The position numbers and the translations under genes are program-made. The notes under the pieces were generated by a model that was not told the origin of the DNA, ran no database searches, and was given only the letters and a program-made list of their open reading frames with translations. From Clytia hemisphaerica (taxonomy: Eukaryota > Cnidaria > Hydrozoa > Leptothecata > Clytiidae): a DNA stretch of 64,000 nt. How positions within the stretch are numbered: the stretch's first letter is position 1; every line of letters begins with the position of its first letter. Positions 11,187 to 20,235 of the stretch are shown one piece after another. The stretch covers positions 248,001 to 312,000 of the forward strand of contig CACVBU010000480.1 of the NCBI GenBank assembly GCA_902728285.1, read 5' to 3'.

Positions 11187-12863
11187 CGTTGTTACTAAAA
11201 GAGGTAACGAGTGGTAACGAGTGGTAACGAGTGGTAACGAGTGGTAACGAGTGGTAACGATGTGGTAACAAGTGGTAACGAGGTGGTAACGAGGTGGTAA
11301 CGAGTGGTAACGATGTGGTAACGAGGTAACTAGTGGTAACCAGTTGAAAACGGTGGCCCTCAGTCTCCAAATTTGAATTTTTCGATTCTGGTGGTTTTGC
11401 AACAGATGCTGATGGCTCTTGAGGTTCTGCAGCAGGACCTGGCAGATCTGGTGAATGTACAGTAGGAATTGGAGATTTAGGTGAATGTTATAGTGGAGTT
11501 GATGGATCTGGTGAATGTGATGGTAAAGTTGGTTGTTTGGGTGAATGAAATGGTGGAATTGATGGTTCTGGTGAATGTGAATCAAAGATTGATGGTTCTG
11601 GAGGTTCTGCATCAGGAGTTGGTGATTCTGGTGAATGCAATGTTGGAGTTGGTGGTTCTGGTGAATGCAATGGTGGAGTTGGTGGTTCTGTTGAATGTGT
11701 AGCAGGAGTTGGTGGTTCTGGTGAATGCAATGGTGAAGTTAATGGTTCTGGTAAATGTACATTATTAATTGATGACCTTGAGCTTACTCTTAGGTTCCAA
11801 ATAAACGCCCCCTTGTTAATTTTCCGAAAATTGTCCGACGCTGCATGTCCTCTTTGTTATCTTATACACTTTTATCCATTTGACCGAAAATCTTTCCCAT
11901 CGCCCACTCTAGTGGAAATATTCCTAAAACAAAGTCCCATTTAATTGACGTCATTTGACAAAATGGTCAAACCATTGAAAAATTGGATGCTCTTTCAATC
12001 CCTGCTGTACATTTACCAGAACAATCAACTCCCTTATCACATTCACCAGAACCACCAACTTCTGCTGCACATTCACCAAAACCACCAACTCCTGCTGTAC
12101 ATTCACCAGAACCGCCAACTCCTGCTGCACATTCACCAGAATCACCAACTCCTGCTGTACATTCACCAGAACCACCAACTCCTGCTACACATTCACCAGA
12201 ATCACCAATTCCTGCTGTACATTCACCAGAACCACTAACTCCTGCTGTACATTCACCAGCGCCACCAACTCCACCATCACATTCACCAGAACCCCCAACT
12301 CCTGCTGCACATTCACCAGAACCACCAACTCCAACATTGCATTCACCAGGACCACCAACTCCAACATTGCATTCACCAGAACCACCAACTCCAACATTGC
12401 ATTCACCAGAATCACCAGCTCCTGATGCACATTCCCAAGAATCGCCAACTCCTGATGCACATTCCCCAGAATCGCCAACTCCGGCGAACCTTTGATTCAC
12501 ATTCACCAGAACCATCAATTCCACCATTTCATTCACCCAAACAACCAACTTTACCATCACATTCACCAGATCCATCAACTCCACTATAACATTCGCCTAA
12601 ATCTCCAATTCCTACTGCACATTCACCAGATCTGCCAGGTCCTGCTGCAGAACCTCAAGAGCCATCAGCATCTGTTGCAAAACCACCAGAATCGAGAAAT
12701 TCAAATTTGGAGACTTAGGGCCACCGTTTTCAACTGGTTACCACTCGTTACCACATCGTTACCACCTCGTTACCACCTCGTTACCACTCGTTACCACATC
12801 GTTACCACTCGTTACCACATCGTTACCACTCGTTACCACTCGTTACCTCTTTTAGTAACAACG
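11187..12863. mobile_element. 1.68 kb long-inverted-repeat element, MULE-like, with coding-like minisatellite
   Basis: Ends CGTTGTTACTAAAAGAGGTA and its inverse, flanked by a perfect 9-bp duplication GATATTGAC (11178-11186 and 12864-12872). Each arm starts with a 10-bp tandem repeat (GTGGTAACGA, 11203-11340; inverse 12736-12850), then a 30-bp minisatellite, about 11 units on the left (11430-11760) and about 17 on the right (11990-12500). A 220-bp unique centre separates the arms. Long inverted repeats plus a 9-bp duplication fit Mutator-like elements; no transposase is present. Confidence 0.75.
11983..12495 (+). repeat. 30-bp minisatellite open in several frames (HSPEPPTPxA repeat if read)
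   Basis: The plus frame reads 17 units of a 10-residue repeat, HSPEPPTPAA and variants; the opposite strand is also open and reads GVGGSGECAA units. Because the unit is 30 bp and lacks stops, most frames stay open by arithmetic. There is no signal peptide, splice site or flanking exon. The left arm (minus 11730-11488) encodes the same HSPEPPTP repeat. I treat it as satellite DNA inside the element, with a captured low-complexity coding fragment as the alternative. Confidence 0.6.
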
Positions 12864-12979
12864 GATATTGACCTGAAATTTGGAGGGTAGTTTCGTCATC
12901 ATGTATGGAAAAGGGAACTTCAAAAAAATTGACATTAACACATTATAAGCAATACTTATATGTCAAGAAGCTGCATAAA

Positions 12980-13162
12980 TAGACCTTTTTTCAAAGAGAA
13001 CGTCCTGTTGAATAATTATGTAGTCCAGCCATAAAAACAATGATAGAGCCATGCATAATTACTGTATCATGCATATTGTAATAATTATGCATGGTTTTAT
13101 CATTGTTTTTCTGCTGGACTACATAATTATTCAACAGGGTGGCCTCTTTGAGAAAAGGTCTA
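12980..13162. mobile_element. 183-bp foldback MITE with TA target site
   Basis: Near-perfect palindrome from TAGACCTTTTTTCAAAGAGA to the inverse ending TTGAGAAAAGGTCTA, with a short loop about ATGCATAATTA. If TA is the duplicated target, the TIR starts GACCTTTTTTC, as in Tc1/mariner-derived MITEs. Confidence 0.65.
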
Positions 13163-13239
13163 TTATGCAAAAATTAAATTAAACATTGATATATTTTTCA
13201 TCCACACTAGTTTTTGGCTAACTTTCTGAATTCAAACTA

Positions 13240-13650
13240 TCAATTGTCGAACGCAATCGAATCTCAATCGAACGTCAAAATTCTGGGTAATATTCGATTG
13301 GTTCGATTGTTGTTCGACTGGTTCGATCGTCGATTCCGCTCGATTGAGATTGTCTGGCTTTATTCTTGCAGATTCCCAACATCCAAGCTCTCAAACATCA
13401 CAAGCCAAATGAAATTACTTTTGATTTCCCGTAGAAATTATGAGATGAACAATCCGGGGGTCAATGAATCGAAGATCAAACGCAATGGAACATCAATCGA
13501 ACGCAATCGAATATCAATCGAATCTGAAAATTGCGGTAATATTCGATTGAGATTTGATTGCGTTCAACAATCGAATTTCAATCGGTCGATTGCGTTCGAT
13601 TTGGTTCGACTGGTTCGATCGTCAATTCCGTTTGATTGAGATCGTCTGGC
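13240..13650. repeat. TCGATT-rich repeat tract
   Basis: Dense variants of TCGAACGCAATCGAATCTCA in both orientations, arranged as two similar blocks (about 13243-13355 and 13480-13650), each ending near GATTGAGATTGTCTGGCTTT. The open frame across it follows the repeat and has no other coding sign. Confidence 0.6.
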
Positions 13651-14926
13651 TTTAAGGGATGTGCCATATTCATGTGTACACTCAATCGCAGAGCTTATTT
13701 GAGATATTTTACTAACTAGCCCAGAGAAAAAATTTGAACCTTTATTATTTGAATTCATGCCTTTTTGCATAATTTATGCAAAAAATCTCAAAATCTAGCA
13801 TAATTCTGTGAGTGTTATGCGCAATTTGACTTAAACTTTCCAGTTTTGCTTCAACTAATGTGTTTTTGTGATTTTTGTAATAATTTGTAGAAATAATCAA
13901 GTATTTTTAGACCTAACACATAATTAATTCTGCATAATTTATGCGAAAAGTCTCAAAATCTAGCATAATTCTGTGAGTGTTATGCGCTTTGGACTTAAAC
14001 CTTTCCTAATCATAAAAGTGATGTCATACATAATCATGTATCATTATTAATTTTGAGATTAGCTACACCTTAGCCATCGATAAACATCTGAATTCTCACC
14101 ATCTTAAAATTTATGATCTTGCATGATTTTTTATTATCCTTGAACCACGCTCTGTTTAATTTACCCGCAATTCTGTTGGCGAGAGTAAATATGAGATTCT
14201 TAAATGGTAGAGTAGAGCTGCGAGCGGAGCTGTGCAGGTCTTGCACTGTTTTATTTGTTTTGAACTTTTGCTGTTTGGGTTGGTCAGGCATTTGTTGGTT
14301 AAGCCCTCCACTGATGCAAGTTACCCAACTTCATTCACTGTATATCTCCTAATCATAAAAGTGATGTCATGCATACCGTCAACTGCTCTAACTTGGGACT
14401 ATCTGACAAAACATGGGACGTCAATTCGACCACCGTTTCACTGAACCTCCAAAGTCATTTGATTTGAGTTAATATCAGTGTTGCTTGAATCCCTCAGATC
14501 CTTGGTTAGAAAAAGCTACACCTGTTTACTTTTTTCTTGCCAGATTCAACAAGCCATCAACCAACAAAATTAATACTGATATAAAAAAATTCACACAACC
14601 TTTCCACTAGACAGCTTCTAAATTATCTGCCATTATGAAGGTGTTCCGAAATTAACCAATCGGGTTTACAATCGGAACTCCTCTGGGAGTTAGCGAGTCG
14701 GGAAATGTAAAGTTACGTAATAGGTAATACATAATTTTTCCGGGGTTTAAACGTATAAATAAAATTGAAACGGTTTATTTTTTTCTTCATTATATATTTA
14801 AGTTTCCATTATCAAATTATCAAAATTCTACAAATGCTAGTTTGTAGACCATATTAGAAAATGGTTATATATTTCGCAAAATAAACACTTACAAAAGTTA
14901 TTACTTACTATTTTTACCCCCGCTTT
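13651..14926. other. noncoding, with a 75-bp direct duplication
   Basis: 13770-13845 and 13930-14000 are direct copies (GCATAATTTATGC, AAAATCTCAAAATCTAGCAT, AATTCTGTGAGTGTTATGCG). 14370-14460 matches 17270-17360 as a dispersed repeat (TACCGTCAACTG, GGGACTATCTGACAAAAC). No gene supported. Confidence 0.5.
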
Positions 14927-15042
14927 TTAAACTGCGTCTTCTGTGGGCGTGATATCAGGCGGAGACAAAACGCTCTCATTGTAAGATTCTTGGGTCGTCT
15001 TATTGTTTGTTCCTTTTGTCGAGTCTGTCGGTCCACGTTCTC
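14927..15042 (-). CDS. last coding exon of an unidentified minus-strand gene
   Basis: On the minus strand an acceptor (CCTCTTTGTAG) is followed by a phase-1 exon of 38 complete codons ending in TAA (plus 14927-14929). The residues are hydrophilic and rich in Thr, Ser, Asn and Pro, ending in SPPDITPTEDAV. Its GC content is clearly higher than the flanks, and the frame is clean between acceptor and stop. It looks like the C-terminal tail of a membrane or signalling protein. The upstream exon should lie right of 15060, where transposons intervene; the duplicated block at 18571-18930 offers a phase-1 donor at 18789, but that link is speculative. Confidence 0.5.
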
Positions 15043-15109
15043 CTACAAAGAGGTTTGAAAAATGACGTAGAAACAAGAAACTGTGAAAATCCATTACACC
15101 AGGTGGGGG

Positions 15110-15820
15110 GGGGGTACTTCATGTCTCCGACTGGGGTTCTAGGTCCCCCCGCCAAATTTAGGTCCCCCTGAGAACAAGGTCCCCCAAGCCTGATAAAATT
15201 TTAGGTCCCAGTATAGGGAAAAATTTTATGGCATTCACAAAGCTCTATTTACATGTTGTGTGCACTTTTAGAGAATGCAATAGAATGTCTTCATTTTTGC
15301 ATTTTAACCCTTTAAGTGCCACGGTCATTTTTTTGCTAAGTTTTTTAAAGAAAATCGCTAGTTCAAACTTTAAAGGATTATATCTCCAGATCTAGAAGGA
15401 GTTAGAAGCTCGTTTATAGTCCGTTTGATAGCTTAGAGTCTCCTCTTTCTTTTAGGGGCCAACCTGACTGAATGATAGAAACGTGCTGAGTGATAAAACT
15501 TCAAACTAATTGAGGACAGAATCAAGTTTCTCAGGGCCAAATTTGGCTTCGCCCTCCTACATATCCCATGTCTGATATATACGACATTGGCACTTAAAGG
15601 GTTCACACTTTGCATGAAAACATAAATGTTTAGAGAAATAGAAAACCAACAGTAAAGAAAAATATTTAGGAAGTGTTATTTAGCCCCCAGAGTTATATAA
15701 ACTAATGCAGGTCCCCCCCAAGATAGAGCTCCCCCCGCCTGTCAGGAAAAACAAGCAGATCCCACCTCTTATATATGGCAAATTTTAGGTGTAGCTCCCC
15801 CCGCTCAGGGGGGGGGTGCG
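15110..15820. mobile_element. element with AGGTCCCCCC repeats, interrupted by a second MITE
   Basis: Both sides of 15306-15603 carry repeated AGGTCCCCCC/GCTCCCCCC words (15150-15210 and 15710-15800), so one old element appears to have been split. Its outer ends are G-runs and cannot be fixed exactly. Confidence 0.4.
15306..15603. mobile_element. 298-bp MITE, AACCCTTTAAGTGCCA ends
   Basis: TIRs AACCCTTTAAGTGCCA and TGGCACTTAAAGGGTT. No ORF of note. A related element with ACCCTTTAACTGCCG ends surrounds the foldback at 57486-58514. Confidence 0.65.
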
Positions 15821-15839
15821 AGCCATGGTGCTTAGGCAA

Positions 15840-17035
15840 ATGGAGGGTACCGTATGTGACGCCCTTAAGGGTACCTTTTTTGAACTTCCAACAGAATGTC
15901 TACAGGATCTTGAAAACCTTGAAAACCTTGAAAACCTTGAAAATGAACCACCCAACCTTGAAAAACTTGAAAACTATCAATTTTCTGGGAAAAACCTTGA
16001 AAACCTTGAAAAATCGTTAAAAACCTTGTTAAGCACTATCCAGTCATTCGAAAAGTAAGAATAAGTAAAAAACCGCCTGCGGCGCTAAACCTTTATAACT
16101 TTTAGAGAATTCTATATTTCCCTGTTTCTGTTGCGATTCTGTCGCAACGAATGCAACATATTCTTTTATCATTAGCTGAGTTTTTGTCACTAATTTTCCG
16201 TTTGCTTGAGCCCTAAGAAATCGACTGCTCCCCAATTTTCAAATTGCTTCAGGGCGTCTTGGAATAATGGCTGTTCATCAATAAAATTTCGAGGATTCCT
16301 TAAAACAACTCTTTTGGAAATTGATTTTTGTAAAAAAAAAATCAAAAACAAGGCGTTGTTTAGCCATTTGGAAGAGTCAAAATCAAAATTTTCTCTCGTC
16401 TGCGCAAACCATGGTTGCGCCTCCTCGGTCACTGTAAATAATTGGTTTCGCTTCTAATTCTTTATTTCTACAGTTGGAAGACTAGGGAGCTGGAGTATTT
16501 CTTTTTGTGGTATTGTTCTCGAGAGGGAGACAGGAATTTAACTGTGGAAGTAATTCTCGGGCACCAAAACCGAATCAATTTTATTTGCTGCTCTTTCACC
16601 TACCACTCTGAAAGAAAAAAAAAATCCTGTAAAGAGCCATGTCAACTGAGTATCAAAAAACCTTGAGAAGTGCCAAAGTTTTTGCCAAGAAACCTTGAAA
16701 AACCACTTAAAAATGACCAAAAAAACCTTGAAAACCTTGAAAATCCCGAAAAAAAATCCGTGGACACCCTGTCCAAAGTCCCGCTAAGGGTCAGAAAAAT
16801 CAGAAAATCAAATTTCAGTCCCACTAAGGGTCGGAAAAATAGGAAAACTTCAACTTTTTAACCCCTGAAAGATCGAAATTTGGTCAAAATAGGTCAAATT
16901 TGTCCCACTAAGGGTCATAAAATTCCCAAAATTTTCCTTTGTTTTCTCCTTTTTAGTCCCGGTAAGGGTCCAGAGTTCGAAAGTTGGGCGGCACCCCCCG
17001 TCAGCTCGCAACCCTAGTACCCTCCCCAGGCGATT
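15840..17035. repeat. repeat region with CTTGAAAAC arrays and TAAGGGTC motifs
   Basis: 15905-16030 and 16665-16745 carry tandem CTTGAAAAC units (read as Leu-Glu-Asn repeats if translated). 16776-16970 has four spaced GTCCCRCTAAGGGTCRGAAA motifs. A minus-strand open stretch between them (16432-16190) starts just after an acceptor-like TTATTTACAG and is moderately protein-like (ends FENWGAVDFLGLKQTEN then stop). It may be a relic exon of whatever the repeats enclose; unproven. Confidence 0.35.
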
Positions 17036-17382
17036 ACGCAACCACTGAGTGCTGACTTTTAGTTTTAATGACTCGTTCTGACTTGTTTGGTTTCCGTAAT
17101 AAAAAGAAAGTCATTATGAACTTTGAACATGCTTTAAATGGAGGTATTTCCACAGACTGCTTAGGGTTAAAAAACCGTCTGCACTTGCACCTGAAAACCT
17201 CAAATTTTGCGGGTTGTGCACTCGAGATCTTGAGTAAACGTTCCACACTCTGCAAACTGGTTTTGGTTGGTTACCGTCAACTGGTCTAACTTGGGACTAT
17301 CTGACAAAACCTGGGACGGCAATTCGGCCATCATTTCACCAAAGCTCCAAAGCCATTTAATTTGACGGCGTATTAGAAAATA

Positions 17383-17870
17383 CCGGGTGCGCCACAAAAA
17401 AGTTTCTCTCTTAAAAAGTTTTTTCTCGAAATCTGAAAATTTTAAAAGAACCAATCCTATTCCATTTGTGAGAAGAAAGAAAACTTAAATTTTGATGGGT
17501 CATTGTTTAAATTTGGTTCATTAGATCGAAAGTTATGCTCAATTGAATAAAAAAATAACTTTCTGAAAGTGGTCAAAAACGTTAAAAATCGACACATCAA
17601 ATTAAACAGAAGCATAATTACATGACGCATCATTATTTTCGTTTCAGCCATTAAAAATGATAATTAGCTGTCTAAATGACCTTTTGTTTTATAAAGGAAG
17701 GTTGAATTTCAATAAAAAGAAGAAAATTCGTCGAAAAAGGCCAAAAAATCTGGTAAAATTCATAAAAATACATGAAATATGGGTTTAGAGGTACATCCAT
17801 CCTTACAAAGACTTTATCCAGTCTAGAACCAGAAATATGAGCGGTAAAATTAAATTTCAATAAAGAGTAT
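17383..17870. mobile_element. CCGGGTGCGCC-family element, one end only
   Basis: Starts TA-CCGGGTGCGCCACAAAAAAG and matches 51594-52060 for nearly 480 bp, including the minus-strand open frame shared by both (a repeat, not a gene). No right-hand inverse end is present, so this copy is truncated and abuts the next repeat. Confidence 0.55.
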
Positions 17871-17879
17871 ACCTATTTT

Positions 17880-18240
17880 TAGTTCAGTACATAACTTGTG
17901 ATATTGAGCTTCAAAAAGCGCAAAAGCTGGATAACCTCGATTTAGGTACAAAAATCACCTATACTTGCAATAAATCTCTAATCTTAATTTTTTGAGAGCT
18001 TTGCAAAAATATACAACAGGTCTCCGTTTTCTCAAGCTAAAATTTTCATTAATTTTTGACCCTATATGATTTTTGCCTGAGACCGTCATATTTGTCCAAA
18101 AATCACACCCAAGTGTCCGAAAAAAAAATTGGAACCTAAGTACTTTTGATTTCCCTACCCCTTAGCTTGTATAACAAGTGCTTTACCAAACAATTGAGCG
18201 ATTTTACAAAATGCCCTCTACTAAATCTTAAATAGAAGAA
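17880..18240. repeat. single arm of the foldback repeat seen at 57650-58320
   Basis: Shares GATATTGAGCTTCAAAAAGC, CTTGCAATAAATCTCTAATC, CAACAGGTCTCCGTTTTCTC, ATTTTTGCCTGAGACCGTCA and TACCCCTTAGCTT in the same order as the right arm at 58028-58315. Confidence 0.6.
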
Positions 18241-18559
18241 CGAGTATTTCACTAATGGTTATGATTTTTCCACAAAACATAGTAAAACTATTTAGGAGTT
18301 TGAACTTTACAGAATTTCAAAACGTTTGTTAGTTCTAGAGATATATTTTAGATATTTTTTAGTTCAGACCTCAGTAGTTCGCATTCCAACCAAACAGGCG
18401 TGCAGAGGTGCTCATTTAAAAACCAATGAATAATATTCTCTGATTTTCAAAAGTGTTTTTTGAAAACTTTTAATACTCAAATGTCAAAAACACGGAAATA
18501 ATAACTAAAAGAATAAAATTTAAAAGGATCAAAATAATCAAAATAATATCTAAAAGGAT

Positions 18560-18930
18560 CCTGCTTACCTCTTTTCTTTTCCCTTTACAAAAATATAATG
18601 CTGACAAGTTGACACAACACATTGACAAGTATAATCCCTGTGAGCAGTTCTATCGAAATCTGCAACTAAAAATGAAAGTGGTCTCGTCTGCAAAATAGTC
18701 AAAACAAACCTTTATGAAAATTTTGATATATCAATCAAACAGGTTAGACTAAAACTCCTCAGGATTAGAAAGAACGCTAGCCTTACCTGTTTTCCATTTC
18801 CCTCTTAAAGCAATACAATGCTGACGAGTTGACACAACACATTGACATTGACAAGTAATCTCTCTTATTCCTGTGACTGTGAGAGGTTTGAATCAAAATT
18901 TGCAACAAAAACGAAAGTGGTCTCTTCTAC
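18560..18930 (-). repeat. tandemly duplicated block with splice-like borders
   Basis: Two similar segments, 18567-18690 and 18785-18930, share CTTACCT, GCTGACRAGTTGACACAACA, CATTGACAAGT and GAAAGTGGTCTC. On the minus strand each ends in a good donor (AAAGAG|GTAAGC and AAACAG|GTAAGG) and begins after an acceptor-like site. The first has an open Cys-containing frame; the second carries a 6-bp duplication and needs another frame. Either a duplicated exon with one copy decaying, or noncoding repeat. Confidence 0.3.
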
Positions 18931-19944
18931 TCATTCCTTCATCGTGCTCCTTGGCAAATGCTCTCCAATGAGATTGCTGCAGTTCACACAGCCCTTGTTT
19001 TTGGCCCACGTGGCCTTTTAGTGCCTTAGACAGCGGCTTAAACTGGCCCACACTCCAAATCTTGTAATCTTGTAAACAAAACAAGGTGACAAAGTAGTTC
19101 CATTAGTTGAGAGGGTGTCGAACGCCATGTGTTCAACAATAAAATAAATTTTTCTTGCTAAAAACAGCAACTATTGCAGCAGAAAACAGCAATTTTCATT
19201 TGTTTACTTTTCCAACTTTTTTGCTTACTCAGCATTTCATCGTTGAAAATTGCTGTTTTCGGCAATGAAAGAGCAATAATTGCCAATTTTATCTAAAACA
19301 CCCCACTGACACAGGACAGTACACAACAATGACAAAGTTTTCCTTTCTAGGTTAGGGGATGAAACAAAATTGGTCAATTTGACCCCTCCTGCACACAAAT
19401 GGAAGCACGAACTTGGCATTGAAAGGTGGTTTTCTCATTGAAATAATATAGCTGAAGATAGACCTTTTACTAGGTGCAATGTCATGTGTTTCAATATTTA
19501 AGAACTACAGCATAAATTGTGATAATTCAACGTTTCAATGGATGAGAGGAAAACAACAACAAAAACCAAAGTTTCTTTTGCAGAAATCGCAAAATTAAGC
19601 TTATTGGGATGAGTTACATAGCATGGACCACAGGGGCCTTTGAGATGAAATTTCAAATCGATGGAAAAACTCAAAAGTGTCTTGTTTTCTTGTCTTTATT
19701 TTCAAAACTGCTTGAGGTATGAGCTTCAATTTTCGGTGCTCTCTTCTCAAACACCTCTGTCTCCAGATGTCCCCTGGAATACCTTTCCTTTGAAAGGTTC
19801 TTACTGAAAAGATCTTCTAGTCAAAAATTTCAATTTAATCTTAGACATTGAGATGGTATGACACTTTGACCATCTAAAGAATGACTATACATGACTTAAC
19901 AACATCAATGCTTTCAATAACTTACATTTACAAACATAAAGCAT

Positions 19945-20140
19945 TCAGCTACATTGTGCAAGGTTCTGGGCTTAATCCCTGGTTGGATCATGGATGTGAA
20001 TACTTATCTTAATACTCAGCATTCAAAAAGAAGGATCATCAAGGACAAATATAGAGCGATCCAGGGAGAAAGGGAGTACCATAACCTATCTTCAGGTAGA
20101 TATCTAAATAGCTTGAAAGAGGAGCCTTTATGGCCTCTCC
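19945..20140 (+). mobile_element. tRNA-derived SINE, plus-strand copy upstream of COX16
   Basis: B-box-like GGGCTTAATCCCTGG, then the family body (ACTTATCTTAATACTCAGCA, ATCCAGGGAGAAAGGGAGTA, CCATAACCTATCTTCAGGTA) in the same order as the inverse of 3567-3830. The A-box end is decayed. It ends about 100 bp before the COX16 start codon. Confidence 0.6.
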
Positions 20141-20235
20141 ATATACTCTACTACTATACTCTGAAATGTTCTAAGTTTGTTTTTTGAGTAATATTACAAA
20201 TTTTTCTTTTTTCTTTTAGTGATAAAAATAATAGA

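Noticed and set aside
11983..12584. Secreted repetitive structural protein (HSPEPPTP or GVGGSGEC repeats)
   Set aside because: The minisatellite lies inside a TIR element with target duplications, is present inverted in the other arm, and lacks a signal peptide, exon borders or a unique C-terminus.
13214..13639. 141-codon ORF
   Set aside because: It follows the TCGATT repeat tract and has no independent coding evidence.
10859..13650. CRISPR-like arrays
   Set aside because: The repeats have no unique spacers of constant length and lie in a eukaryotic genome; they are microsatellites, minisatellites and TIR elements.
16190..16432. Confident minus-strand exon ending in GLKQTEN
   Set aside because: An acceptor precedes it, but it is embedded in repeat DNA, contains a low-complexity hydrophobic stretch and has no phase-compatible neighbour; mentioned only within the repeat region.
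17672..17860. Small conserved protein shared with 51859-52146
   Set aside because: The similarity is at DNA level over the whole CCGGGTGCGCC transposon, not limited to the frame; kept only as a possible relic.
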